Program-made: the position numbers and the translations under genes
Assembly (NCBI GenBank): GCA_902796945.1
Contig: CADBQR010000024.1
Location: forward strand, 1 to 50,343
Direction: 5' to 3'
DNA from: an uncultured Acidaminococcus sp.
Lineage (GTDB): Bacteria; Bacillota; Negativicutes; Acidaminococcales; Acidaminococcaceae
Length of the DNA: 50,343 nt
Shown here: piece by piece, positions 25,984 through 34,321 of the stretch
Layout of the letters: each line of letters opens with the position of its first letter
Position numbering within the stretch: position 1 is the first letter of the stretch
Notes under the pieces: model-generated
The model's database searches: none
Seen by the model: the letters and a program-made list of their open reading frames with translations, nothing else
What the model was told of the DNA's origin: nothing

Positions 25984-26961
25984 TCAATGAATTTCCACAG
26001 GAAGTGCGTGGTTTAGCATCCACAGCACCACGCCCGCCGCGGAACAAATTGCACTGGCCAGGACAAAGCGGACGACGACGGTCGTTTCAGGCCAGCCGCC
26101 CAGCTCAAAATGATGATGAATCGGCGTCATGCGGAAAATTCGCTTGCCGCCCGTTTTTTTGAAATAAAGGACCTGCATGATGACGGAGACGGTTTCAATG
26201 ACATACACGCCGCCGATCAGGACCAGCAGGATTTCCGTATGCGTCCCGATAGCAGTCGCAGCAACGGCGCCGCCCAGTGCCAGGGATCCTGTATCGCCCA
26301 TGAACACACGGGCCGGGTGATGGTTATAGACGAGAAAGCCGACACAGCTGCCAACTATGGCCAGGGAAAAGAGCATTTCGTGTGGCAGGTCTTCAAACAA
26401 GGCAAGCACTGCGAAGGCAAGCATCACAGGAATCGTCACTCCAGCCGCCAGGCCATCGAGGCCATCCGTCAAATTGACGGCATTCGTGGTACCCACCAGC
26501 AGCAGCAGGATAAAGACAGGATAAAAATATCCCAGATCCACTGTTTCATTCACAATCGGAATCCAGATGGACGTACTGTACACGTCGCCCGGATAGAACA
26601 GATATACTGCGGCGACCAGGATCTGCAGGGCCATCTTCTGCCGGGCCGTAAGTCCCAGGTTGCGTTTAAAGAACACCTTCAGCCCGTCGTCGATGAAACC
26701 GATGAGCCCGTAGCCCACAAAGAGCCACAGCGCTACGATGATATGCGGGTCAAAAGGAATCCACATCAGGCAGGCCACAATGACGGCCACGATCATCATG
26801 ATGCCGCCCATGGTCGGCGTGCCGCTTTTCTTCATATGTTCCTTAGGGCCGCATTCCCGTATGCTTTGGCCGAAATGCCACTTATGCAGTTCCGGAATGA
26901 GGAATTTCCCAATGAGGACCGTCAGGGCAAAGGACGTAATGACAATCCAGAATTCATGCAT
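25984..26961 (-). CDS. mraY: Phospho-MurNAc-pentapeptide transferase MraY
   Basis: MraY transfers phospho-MurNAc-pentapeptide to undecaprenyl phosphate to make lipid I. The 325-aa membrane protein has about ten segments, GTPTMGGIMMIV in an early loop, the aspartate motifs FIDDGLKV and LTDGLDGLAAG, and the histidine motif MTPIHHHFELGG near the end. The ATG at 26961 overlaps murF by 8 bp; an ATG at 26994 would overlap it by 41 bp. Confidence 0.97.
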   Translation of the reverse strand: MHEFWIVITSFALTVLIGKFLIPELHKWHFGQSIRECGPKEHMKKSGTPTMGGIMMIVAVIVACLMWIPFDPHIIVALWLFVGYGLIGFIDDGLKVFFKRNLGLTARQKMALQILVAAVYLFYPGDVYSTSIWIPIVNETVDLGYFYPVFILLLLVGTTNAVNLTDGLDGLAAGVTIPVMLAFAVLALFEDLPHEMLFSLAIVGSCVGFLVYNHHPARVFMGDTGSLALGGAVAATAIGTHTEILLVLIGGVYVIETVSVIMQVLYFKKTGGKRIFRMTPIHHHFELGGWPETTVVVRFVLASAICSAAGVVLWMLNHALPVEIH

Positions 26962-28336
26962 GAGCAATACCGTCCTTCTTGAATGCCAGGTCAATTACCT
27001 GGTCAACAGCCATCGAATGGGACCCTTTGAGCAGGATCACATCGCCAGACCTGACCATTTGCGAAAGGCAGCGTGCCGCCGTTTCCTTATCTTGAACATA
27101 ATGGACGGAAACGCCGTATTTTTCGGCCTCTTCACTGATAAAACGCGCTTCCGGGCCGTAGCAGATTACTTCATGGATGCCATATTCCGCGGTCCAGGCC
27201 CCTACTTTACGATGGCTTTCCTCGGATACCGGTCCCAGTTCCTTCATATCAGCCAGGACGGCAATGGCCCGCCCCGTGCCCTGGTTCTTCACGACATCCC
27301 GCAGGGTTTCAAAAGCAGCCTTCATGGAAGCCGGGCTGGCATTATAGGCATCATTGATGATGGTCATGTCACCATAATGGAGGAATTCCTGTCGCTTTTC
27401 CGTCATCTTGATATTCTGGAGCGCTTCCGCAATATCCCTGTCAGGGACACCGAACCGTTCTGCCATGGCAATTGCCGCCAGGGCATTCATGACATTATGG
27501 TTTCCCGGCATGGGCAGCACAACCTGCTGCTCACAGCCCGTAAGGCGGCTTTCATAGGTAAAGCAGGTCATGAGACCGACAGGGGTAATATCCCGGGCCC
27601 GGACATCACAGTGGGCCCCGGTTCCAAAAGTCGTCACGGCAGCACCGGTCTTCATGGCCATCACATGGGGATCATCGCCGTTAAGGACGGCAATGTTGTC
27701 ACGCGTAAAATCTTCCAGGATTTCGCTCTTGGCTTTTGCAATATTTTCAATGGACCCCAGCAGTTCGATATGGGTTTCCCCGACGTTCGTAATAATGGCC
27801 GCGTCAGGGACGGCAATTTTCTTCATTTCCCGGATCTGACCAAGACCGCGCATGCCCATTTCCACCACGGCCACTTCCGTGTCATCCCGGATCCGGAGCA
27901 AGGTCATGGGCAGGCCGATTTCGTTATTGAAATTGGCCTGGGTCTTGATGACATTGTATTTCGGAGCCAGACAGGCAGCGGTCATATCCTTGGTACTCGT
28001 TTTCCCGTTCGATCCGGTAATGGCAATGACCCGAAGTCCCTTTTTGGACAGGCGGTAGGCAGAGGCAATCTGCTGGTAGGCAGCCAGTGTATCCCGCACG
28101 ATAATGCAGGATCTGGCATCAACGCCGGGATTATGGTCCACAATGACTGCACCGGCCCCCTTTTCAAGTGCCGAAGCCACGAAATCATGGCCGTCAAACT
28201 TTTCGCCCTTTAAAGCTACAAAAAGGGTTCCCGGCTCAATCTGCCGGGAATCCGTTGTAATCGCCGAAAACTCCAAAGTATCGGGCAGCGTGGTTTCCGC
28301 CTGCGCTGCTTTTTTGATCATGGCAATATCAAGCAT
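26954..28336 (-). CDS. murF: UDP-MurNAc-tripeptide--D-Ala-D-Ala ligase MurF
   Basis: MurF adds D-Ala-D-Ala to complete the pentapeptide. The 460-aa protein shows TTDSRQIEPGTLFVALKGE in the first domain, the ATP site AITGSNGKTSTKDM (about residue 107), and NDAYNASPASM in the last. AAGGG lies before the ATG at 28336, which overlaps the murE stop by 8 bp. Confidence 0.97.
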   Translation of the reverse strand: MLDIAMIKKAAQAETTLPDTLEFSAITTDSRQIEPGTLFVALKGEKFDGHDFVASALEKGAGAVIVDHNPGVDARSCIIVRDTLAAYQQIASAYRLSKKGLRVIAITGSNGKTSTKDMTAACLAPKYNVIKTQANFNNEIGLPMTLLRIRDDTEVAVVEMGMRGLGQIREMKKIAVPDAAIITNVGETHIELLGSIENIAKAKSEILEDFTRDNIAVLNGDDPHVMAMKTGAAVTTFGTGAHCDVRARDITPVGLMTCFTYESRLTGCEQQVVLPMPGNHNVMNALAAIAMAERFGVPDRDIAEALQNIKMTEKRQEFLHYGDMTIINDAYNASPASMKAAFETLRDVVKNQGTGRAIAVLADMKELGPVSEESHRKVGAWTAEYGIHEVICYGPEARFISEEAEKYGVSVHYVQDKETAARCLSQMVRSGDVILLKGSHSMAVDQVIDLAFKKDGIAHA

Positions 28337-29822
28337 CTTTGTTTCCCTTCCGGAAGAAGTCACGTACAACTTCCCCATCATCAAAATGAATGGTCCTGTC
28401 TTTCAGGATCTGGTAATTTTCATGTCCTTTACCGGCAATCATTATAACATCATCCGGGGAAGCATGGGAGATGGAAAATTCAATTGCCTGCCGCCGGTCC
28501 GTAATCCGGTGGATTTCCTTATTGGCAGGCGCATCATTAAGGCCTGCCTGAATGTCATCGATGATGGCGTCAGGATCCTCACTGCGGGGATTATCGCTGG
28601 TGACCACAAGCACATCTGCCAGATCCAGGGCAATCTTTCCCATAACAGGGCGTTTTTTGCGGTCCCGGTCCCCGCCGCAGCCAAAGACGGCCCACAATCT
28701 GCCCTTCGTAATCTGACGAGCAGTACGCAGGACATTGTCCAGACCGTCTGGCGTATGGGCGTAGTCCACAATTACCGTGAACGGCTGGCCCGCGTCAATA
28801 AGCTGAAAACGGCCGGGAACCCCGCCAAAACGGTCGAGTCCCCTGACAATATCGTCATGTTTCAGACCTTCAGCCAGTGCAGCGCAGACCGCGGTCATTA
28901 CGTTATATACATTGAATTCACCGGTAATATGGAGCACCAGGTCCATTTCACCAGCCGGCGTATGAAGTTTCAGTTCCATCTGCTTGGCCCCTACATGGAA
29001 GGACAGCGGATAGACATCATTGGCAGAGGACTTTCCGTAGGTCATGACCCGTGTCCTGACCCGGTCCATGATCAGGGGGGAGCTGGGGTCATCCATATTG
29101 AAAATCGCCGTCTTATTGGGTTTCGTACCTTCATGAAGCCGGGTAAAAAGCAGGGCCTTCGCTTCCCGGTACTTTTCCATGGTGCCGTGGAAGTCAAGGT
29201 GATCCTGGGTAATATTGGTCAACGCGGCCGTATCGAACTCGATTCCGGCAACCCGGTCAAGGGCCAGGGCATGGGAGGAAACTTCCATGACCACATAATC
29301 ACAGCCGGCCTGCTGCATACGATAAAGGATCTTCTGCAAATCGACCACATCCGGCGTCGTATTATGGCTCGTTTCCACCACATCCCCGATCATGACATTG
29401 ATGGTACCGATGAGTCCCACCTTATGACCGGTATTGGTGAGCAATGTCCGCAGAATGTTTGTCGTCGTGGTTTTCCCGTTGGTTCCAGTGACTCCGATCA
29501 TACGCATCTTTTTGGCCGGGTAGTCATAGAACCAGGGTGCCAGGGAAATCATGGCCTTCTGGGTATCGGGGACACGGATAAGGACCGTTCCCGGGACCGG
29601 CGGCACATCCTCTTCCACCAATATGGCAGCGGCGCCAAGCTCAACGGCCTTGCCAATATACTGGTGGCCATCGGTATGGACCCCTTTTAAACAGATGAAC
29701 AGGCTGCCCGGTTGTACCGTCCGGGAATCTATGGTCAGGTCATTGATGGTCTGGTCCAGCACGGTTCCACGGATGGATGCCTGCGGAATCTGACGAATGA
29801 CTTCCTTAAGCGAGCGTTCCAT
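28329..29822 (-). CDS. murE: UDP-MurNAc-L-Ala-D-Glu--meso-diaminopimelate ligase MurE
   Basis: MurE adds the third stem residue. The 497-aa protein has TIDSRTVQPGSLFICLKG, the ATP loop VTGTNGKTTTTNILR (about residue 114), and the specificity motif SDNPRSEDP near residue 410. DNPR indicates meso-diaminopimelate rather than lysine. GGGGAGG lies 7 nt before the ATG. It directly follows ftsL after 86 bp; an ftsI/spoVD-type transpeptidase gene usual at this place is missing. Confidence 0.97.
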   Translation of the reverse strand: MERSLKEVIRQIPQASIRGTVLDQTINDLTIDSRTVQPGSLFICLKGVHTDGHQYIGKAVELGAAAILVEEDVPPVPGTVLIRVPDTQKAMISLAPWFYDYPAKKMRMIGVTGTNGKTTTTNILRTLLTNTGHKVGLIGTINVMIGDVVETSHNTTPDVVDLQKILYRMQQAGCDYVVMEVSSHALALDRVAGIEFDTAALTNITQDHLDFHGTMEKYREAKALLFTRLHEGTKPNKTAIFNMDDPSSPLIMDRVRTRVMTYGKSSANDVYPLSFHVGAKQMELKLHTPAGEMDLVLHITGEFNVYNVMTAVCAALAEGLKHDDIVRGLDRFGGVPGRFQLIDAGQPFTVIVDYAHTPDGLDNVLRTARQITKGRLWAVFGCGGDRDRKKRPVMGKIALDLADVLVVTSDNPRSEDPDAIIDDIQAGLNDAPANKEIHRITDRRQAIEFSISHASPDDVIMIAGKGHENYQILKDRTIHFDDGEVVRDFFRKGNKDA

Positions 29823-29849
29823 TTTTATACCTCCCCATCATCACGACAA

Positions 29850-29871
29850 GAGGCAGCCCACGGGCTGCCTC
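29850..29871 (-). other. Perfect hairpin between ftsL and murE
   Basis: GAGGCAGCCC and GGGCTGCCTC form a 10-bp stem around two bases (an effective 4-nt loop after the closing pair opens). On the minus strand it is followed by TTGTCG, so it has no proper U-tract. It may weaken transcription or protect RNA ends between ftsL and murE. Confidence 0.5.
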
Positions 29872-29908
29872 AAAATGGCTGCAGCACAGCATCGTGTGTG
29901 CACAGCCC

Positions 29909-30340
29909 TTATCTTTTCTTCGCAGGCGTGCCCACACTGACATAAATATTGTTCTTGGCTGTGCTAAGCCCCAATTTTTTACTGGCAATATCAGCAATGC
30001 GATCCGGACTCTTAAGCCGGCTCACATCGATTTTCAGCGTTTCATTTTCGTCAAGAAGCCTGGCTTCCTGCTTCTTGAGCCGAATCAAATGATTGGATGT
30101 TTTTACATAGGCACGGGCCAACATCGTATTGACAGCACATAATGATAGCACTACTCCCAGGGTTAGTGCAAATCGAATCGCAGCCGCTCCCAATCCGGAC
30201 GGTTGGGTCCTGTGAATGGTACGGACAGCAGGACGGTGCTGCGGCACCGAAATTTCCGGTGCTTCCTGGACTGCTGTGGCTCCGTAATTATAAGAGGTAT
30301 GTACACGCCAGGCTTCGACCCGGCTTCTTGAGCTCATCAT
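29909..30340 (-). CDS. ftsL: FtsL-like division protein
   Basis: A 143-aa protein with a cytoplasmic N-terminus of about 50 residues, one membrane segment (FALTLGVVLSLCAVNTML) and a short coiled coil (HLIRLKKQEARLLDENETL) followed by the DRIADIASKKLGL pattern of FtsL/DivIC. FtsL joins FtsQ in the divisome. Two tandem ATGs occur at the start, with GGGGAT upstream. Position between rsmH and murE supports the call. Confidence 0.88.
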   Translation of the reverse strand: MMSSRSRVEAWRVHTSYNYGATAVQEAPEISVPQHRPAVRTIHRTQPSGLGAAAIRFALTLGVVLSLCAVNTMLARAYVKTSNHLIRLKKQEARLLDENETLKIDVSRLKSPDRIADIASKKLGLSTAKNNIYVSVGTPAKKR

Positions 30341-30455
30341 AATGGTATCCCCTGTCTGCTGATCTTCCTGAATAAATTTTGAAAAGGATCCCGCTTCAGT
30401 AATGGGAATTGATTGAAGAATGCGTCTTCTCCTGTTCCAGGTTCCCCACTTCTGT

Positions 30456-31385
30456 TCAAATCTTTACTGCGCCTCTCAGCCGTGCACTTCTGGCCCTGGG
30501 ATTTTCTTCCAGTTCCTTTGCTGAGGGGACAAACTCCTTCAATTTCCTGAGCTCCGGCTTATGCCCACAGACACAGACGGGCAATTCCGGGGGACAGATA
30601 CAGCCTTTTGCCATGCGTTTGAAACTTTGTTTGATGATCCGGTCTTCCAGCGAATGGAAGGTAATGACACCAATGCGTCCACCGCTTTTAAGGCGGCTCA
30701 CCGCGGTTTCCATGGTGGAATCCAGGATCTTCAGTTCATCATTGACCTCGATCCGGATTGCCTGAAAAGTCCGCTTGGCCGGATGCGGCCCGTCCTGACG
30801 GGCTCCCTTCGGAATGGCGGCCTTGATGATGGAAACCAGTTCAAACGTGGTTGTCAGCGGCTTCTCCTTACGGGCGTTGACAATAAACTGGGCAATGCGG
30901 CGGCTCCACCGCTCTTCCCCGTATTTATAAATGATTTCTGCCAGCTGGTCTTCCTTGTAGGTATTGACCACATCCGCTGCCGTAAGGGACCGTTCCCGGT
31001 CCATTCTCATATCGAGGGGACCGTCATGCATATAGGAAAAACCTCTTTCCGGAGTATCCAATTGATAGGAAGAAACTCCGAGATCAAAGAAGATTCCATC
31101 GACTTTTTCCAGGTTCAATCCATCAAGAATGGAACCCAGGTTCCGGAAATTGTTGTGGACAATCCGGACCCGGCAGGGAACGTCGCTTAGCTTTTCTGCC
31201 GCAGCCGCAATGGCATCCTCATCCTGATCGATGCCAATCAGCAGGCCCTCCGGCTCCAGCCTGGAGGCAATCGCACTGGAATGGCCGGCACCGCCGAGGG
31301 TACAGTCCACATAGGTTCCCTTTCGGTCCGTGACAAGCCAGTCAACGCTTTCCTTAAGAAGAACACTTTTATGTACAAAATTCAT
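30456..31385 (-). CDS. rsmH: 16S rRNA (cytosine-1402-N4) methyltransferase RsmH
   Basis: RsmH (MraW) methylates C1402 in the ribosomal P site. The 309-aa protein starts [17 protein letters not shown], has the AdoMet site [27 protein letters not shown], and ends with the family pattern [10 protein letters not shown]. Upstream in-frame starts exist (31415 TTG), but GGGGAAA lies before the ATG at 31385. It follows mraZ by 26 bp. Confidence 0.97.
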   Translation of the reverse strand: MNFVHKSVLLKESVDWLVTDRKGTYVDCTLGGAGHSSAIASRLEPEGLLIGIDQDEDAIAAAAEKLSDVPCRVRIVHNNFRNLGSILDGLNLEKVDGIFFDLGVSSYQLDTPERGFSYMHDGPLDMRMDRERSLTAADVVNTYKEDQLAEIIYKYGEERWSRRIAQFIVNARKEKPLTTTFELVSIIKAAIPKGARQDGPHPAKRTFQAIRIEVNDELKILDSTMETAVSRLKSGGRIGVITFHSLEDRIIKQSFKRMAKGCICPPELPVCVCGHKPELRKLKEFVPSAKELEENPRARSARLRGAVKI

Positions 31386-31411
31386 GGCTTTTCCCCATTC
31401 CATGACCATCG

Positions 31412-31843
31412 TCAAAATTCAAGATCTTCCACCAGGCTGACAACATCTTCTTCCACTTCTTTACTGTAGGCCTGGTATTTTTCCGTATCCCAGATTTCCG
31501 CCTTGCTGCCGGTACCAATGATCGTAGCCGTCGCACCAAGGCCGGCGTGCTTCCGCAGATTGGCGGGAAGAAGGATCCTTCCCTGTTTGTCCGGTTCCAC
31601 TTCCACACTGCTGCCAAAGAGGAAACGGGCAACATCTCTTTCTTTCTTCTTCGGCATGATTTTCTGCGCAAAGCTGGTTTTCAGACGCTCCCAGGCGTCC
31701 AGGGGATACACATCGATGCAGCCATCGACGCCTTTTGTGATGACAAACGCTTTTCCAAGATCTTCCCGCAGTCTGGCAGGCATAAAGAGACGGCCTTTTG
31801 TATCAACGCTGTGTTCAAACTCGCCCATCAGCATGACCGTCAT
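31412..31843 (-). CDS. mraZ: Transcription regulator MraZ
   Basis: MraZ is an AbrB-like ring-shaped DNA-binding protein that controls the dcw operon. The 143-aa protein has two MraZ repeats, each with the DxxGR motif ([14 protein letters not shown] and [14 protein letters not shown]). AAAGG lies 6-7 nt before the ATG at 31843; the frame is open upstream through the operator and is not used. First gene of the dcw cluster. Confidence 0.96.
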   Translation of the reverse strand: MTVMLMGEFEHSVDTKGRLFMPARLREDLGKAFVITKGVDGCIDVYPLDAWERLKTSFAQKIMPKKKERDVARFLFGSSVEVEPDKQGRILLPANLRKHAGLGATATIIGTGSKAEIWDTEKYQAYSKEVEEDVVSLVEDLEF

Positions 31844-31868
31844 CACCCACCTTTCTGCAAAATTTTCA

Positions 31869-31895
31869 CCACTTTTCACCACTTTCCACCATTAT
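31869..31895 (-). promoter_or_regulatory. Likely MraZ operator, three boxes at 10-bp spacing
   Basis: On the minus strand ATAATGG, AAAGTGG and AAAGTGG occur every 10 bp, each followed by TGG or TGA. Known MraZ sites are AAAGTG-type or TGGG-type repeats with the same 10-bp period. The first box overlaps the -10 element, so binding should block initiation of mraZ. Confidence 0.8.
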
Positions 31896-31919
31896 AAAAC
31901 CTAAAAGCGAAAATTGCAA
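31891..31919 (-). promoter_or_regulatory. Main promoter of mraZ and the dcw cluster
   Basis: TTGCAA (31914-31919) and a perfect TATAAT (31891-31896) are 17 bp apart on the minus strand, 48 bp before the mraZ start. It overlaps the MraZ boxes. Confidence 0.85.
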
Positions 31920-31943
31920 TTCAAAAAGGACAGTTTTAGCGTG

Positions 31944-31973
31944 ATTTTATCTATGTTTTTGAGATTTTTTCAA
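31944..31973 (-). promoter_or_regulatory. Possible second promoter of the dcw cluster
   Basis: TTGAAA (31968-31973) and TAAAAT (31944-31949) are 18 bp apart on the minus strand in an AT-rich stretch. It would give a slightly longer mraZ leader. Confidence 0.55.
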
Positions 31974-32023
31974 AGTGGGGGGAATTTTTATGAAGCTCAA
32001 AAAACGCGGGTTGTGCAGGAATA

Positions 32024-32047
32024 AAAAAAGGACACAATAGATTGTGT
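32024..32047 (-). terminator. Second terminator upstream of the dcw promoters
   Basis: ACACAAT and ATTGTGT (32032-32038, 32041-32047) form a hairpin followed on the minus strand by CCTTTTTTTATT. The loop is only 2 nt, so the top pair must open. With the next terminator it isolates mraZ from upstream genes. Confidence 0.6.
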
Positions 32048-32084
32048 ATGGTGATATCGTGGACCACAATTTGTAGGAATTCTT

Positions 32085-32121
32085 AATAAAAAAAGAAAAG
32101 CCTGCCAAAAAACGACAGACT
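32085..32121 (-). terminator. Terminator after the DUF1653 gene
   Basis: AGTCTGTC and GGCAGGCT pair over 8 bp (two G-U wobbles valid only on the minus strand; 32114-32121 with 32099-32106), followed by TTTTCTTTTTTTATT. Confidence 0.85.
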
Positions 32122-32176
32122 TTTCATGATACCGGGGTCCCCCGGTGAGGGAATATTAAATTTGTTACGATTTAGT

Positions 32177-32416
32177 TTACCCGTCTATTTTCTCAAAACG
32201 ATATTTCTGGGTTACAAGCGGATATTTCACATGATCCACTTCCGACATGAACATCTCAAGAGGCCGGCAATAGGCCTTGAAGTCGCCATAAAGGGCGCGG
32301 TAGACACAAAACTGTTCTCCCGTCTCGGTATGCGTCACGGGACATTCAATGATCCTGTATCTTTTGTTCTTGAAATGAAGCCACGTTTCCCCGGCCTTCG
32401 GTAATGCTCTTGTCAT
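32177..32416 (-). CDS. DUF1653 family protein, 79 aa
   Basis: A small soluble protein with the DUF1653 pattern: GETWLHFKNKRYRIIECP, THTETGEQFCVYRALYG and RPLEMFMSEV. The fold is strand-rich; function is not known. GGAGG lies 8 nt before the ATG at 32416; an ATG at 32473 lies inside the upstream terminator. It sits between two terminators. Confidence 0.87.
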   Translation of the reverse strand: MTRALPKAGETWLHFKNKRYRIIECPVTHTETGEQFCVYRALYGDFKAYCRPLEMFMSEVDHVKYPLVTQKYRFEKIDG

Positions 32417-32444
32417 AACACGTTCCTCCCCGCTGCTCCTGCAA

Positions 32445-32485
32445 ACAAAACGGGAGGGCACCGCACCAGGCACCCTCCCCTTTTC
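32445..32485 (-). terminator. Terminator after the DUF1858 gene
   Basis: An 11-bp stem, GGGAGGGTGCC with GGTGCCCTCCC (32469-32479 and 32452-32462), two wobble pairs, followed on the minus strand by GTTTTGTTTG. The plus strand also has CTTTTCGTTTT, so it may work in both directions. Confidence 0.8.
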
Positions 32486-32494
32486 GTTTTACGC

Positions 32495-32713
32495 TTATTC
32501 CTGTTTTCCTTCTGCAGCTTCGATGCAGTCGTTGATATCAGCAATCAACGCATCCACATCCAGACCATGGGCAGCAGCGCCCTGACCGATGGTTTCAAAG
32601 CTGGCCGCCATGCAGCCAACGCAGCCCAGGCCATACTGCATGAAAATCTCGATGATTTCAGGATGTTCCTGAACCGTTTGGATAATCGGGGAATCTGCGG
32701 TAATCTTAGCCAT
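32495..32713 (-). CDS. DUF1858 protein with CxxC motif, 72 aa
   Basis: A small protein of the DUF1858 family, also found fused to hybrid-cluster proteins. It has the helical pattern ADSPIIQTVQEHPEIIEIFM and the redox or metal motif GLGCVGC. It may bind an iron-sulfur cluster or act in thiol chemistry; this is inference. AGGAGG lies 11 nt before the ATG. Confidence 0.9.
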   Translation of the reverse strand: MAKITADSPIIQTVQEHPEIIEIFMQYGLGCVGCMAASFETIGQGAAAHGLDVDALIADINDCIEAAEGKQE

Positions 32714-32756
32714 TATAACTGTATCCTCCTTGATGTCAATTCATTTTGCTGAAATC

Positions 32757-32765
32757 ATTATATCA
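32757..32765 (-). promoter_or_regulatory. Extended -10 promoter of the DUF1858 gene
   Basis: TGATATAAT on the minus strand is an extended -10 element (TG, one base, TATAAT), 44 bp before the start codon. A good -35 is not visible, which an extended -10 can tolerate. Confidence 0.55.
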
Positions 32766-32789
32766 TACGTTGTCAATGGGAATCCAGAG

Positions 32790-32822
32790 GCAGGAAAAGG
32801 AGGAGGTCCTTCAGGAACCTCC
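32790..32822 (-). terminator. Terminator after the GntP permease gene
   Basis: GGAGGTTCC and GGACCTCC (32802-32822) pair around TGAA with one bulge, followed on the minus strand by TCCTTTTCC. The U-tract is short. Confidence 0.6.
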
Positions 32823-32844
32823 CCCGCGCGATGGAAGCATCCAA

Positions 32845-34278
32845 TCATACGAGTCCGACGGCACTCAGTCCCATCAGAAGAAGCATGCCGACACAGCCAC
32901 CGAATGCAGCCATGGGGCTGACATATTTCAGGTACTGGGTCAGGGACACATTGAAGACTTCCTGGCACATCCAGCAGCCCGAATCGTTGACATGGCCGAA
33001 CAATACGGTACCCAGGCCAATGGCAATGGTTACAGCCACGGGAGAAAGGCCGAGACCACTCATGATGGGAAGACAGATTCCGGCGGCAGCCATGGAAGCC
33101 GTTGCCATGGAACCGGCAGCTGCGCGCATGACGGCAGCAATAATAAACGGCACCAGGATCAGGGGAATCCCGGAAGCAGCAACGGTAGAGGCAATTTCCT
33201 TGACGACAGGCTGACTGGACAGAACAGAAGCAAAGGCAGCACCCATGGCCGTCACCATGAGGACCATGGCCGAGACGTTGATGGCACGGCTGACCCAGTT
33301 ACCAAGGCCAAGTTCGATGAGGGAGGCTTTCCCGTCAATCTTTTCAGCCCGGTTGGCATTGCGAATCATCTTTTCCTTGATATTGGCATTTGTAAACATC
33401 AGGATAAAGATCCCAATCAGCATGGCAATGGATTTATTTCCGATAAAGTTGAATACCTGTACGGCCAAAGCGTCCTTCGGAAGCGTCATGTTCAGGATGG
33501 AGGCAACTGCGATCAGGCCGGCCGGAACAATCAATGGCAGGAAGGCAACAAAAGCATTCGGAAGGTTCTCTTCATGGATCAGGAGCTCCTCCACGCCGGC
33601 GTTCTCATCGGTTACCGGTTCAATACCAACCGTATATTCCGGTTTCGGGGCCGCATAGGTGGCGTGGGCCCTCAACCAGTTATTGGTCAGGGCATAGATG
33701 ATCAACAGCGCGGCCAGACAGATAACCAGACCCCACAGGATTACCATGCCGACATCGGCCCCCAGCATCACTGCCACGGCAAGAATTGCCGCAGACGGAG
33801 GCACAACACCATGGGTGAACCACACTGCCGTAATGATGTAAGGGGTAACGACGGCCATATTCATGTTCTTCCGTTTGGCAATCGTGGCGGCAATCGGCGC
33901 CGTGAGCAGCTGGGAAATGTCCCCGAATACGGATATAGCCATAATGAATGCAGTAAGGGTCGGGGCCAGTTCCAGATGTTTCCCCTTGAAAAGCCTTACG
34001 AAAAAGTTACTGATGGAAACAGCCACGCCGGAATCCTGGACACCCATGGCAAGAACGGCGCCAAAAAGGACTGGCAGCCCAATCCCGCCAAGGCTTTTTC
34101 CAAAAGCCGTTTCAATGGCTTTCAGGCTTTTCAGGGGCGCAAAACCGAAAAAGATGGCCAGGCCCATGCTGGTGAAGAACAAGGCCATGAAGCTGTTCAT
34201 TTTAACTTTCAGGGAAAGAATCAAAAGCACAAAAATCGATATAATCAATGCGGTCATATATAACCCTGGGGTCATCAT
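32845..34278 (-). CDS. GntP family permease
   Basis: A 477-aa membrane protein with about 12-14 segments, of the gluconate:proton symporter (GntP) family, which imports sugar acids or small organic acids. Typical patterns are GGIGLPVLFGAVLAMGVQDS in the first half and FIIAAVMRAAAGSMATASM and HVNDSGCWMC near the end. AAGGAGG precedes two tandem ATGs. It follows the dehydratase gene by 43 bp, so the two probably share a substrate. Confidence 0.9.
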   Translation of the reverse strand: MMTPGLYMTALIISIFVLLILSLKVKMNSFMALFFTSMGLAIFFGFAPLKSLKAIETAFGKSLGGIGLPVLFGAVLAMGVQDSGVAVSISNFFVRLFKGKHLELAPTLTAFIMAISVFGDISQLLTAPIAATIAKRKNMNMAVVTPYIITAVWFTHGVVPPSAAILAVAVMLGADVGMVILWGLVICLAALLIIYALTNNWLRAHATYAAPKPEYTVGIEPVTDENAGVEELLIHEENLPNAFVAFLPLIVPAGLIAVASILNMTLPKDALAVQVFNFIGNKSIAMLIGIFILMFTNANIKEKMIRNANRAEKIDGKASLIELGLGNWVSRAINVSAMVLMVTAMGAAFASVLSSQPVVKEIASTVAASGIPLILVPFIIAAVMRAAAGSMATASMAAAGICLPIMSGLGLSPVAVTIAIGLGTVLFGHVNDSGCWMCQEVFNVSLTQYLKYVSPMAAFGGCVGMLLLMGLSAVGLV

Positions 34279-34321
34279 TCATTCCTCCTTTTCACTGCTG
34301 CTGAACGGGTGCCTTCCCGAT

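Noticed and set aside
32746-34263. Plus-strand frame of 505 codons rich in His, Gly and Gln
   Set aside because: It is antisense to the GntP permease; its composition reflects the reverse complement of a membrane protein gene.
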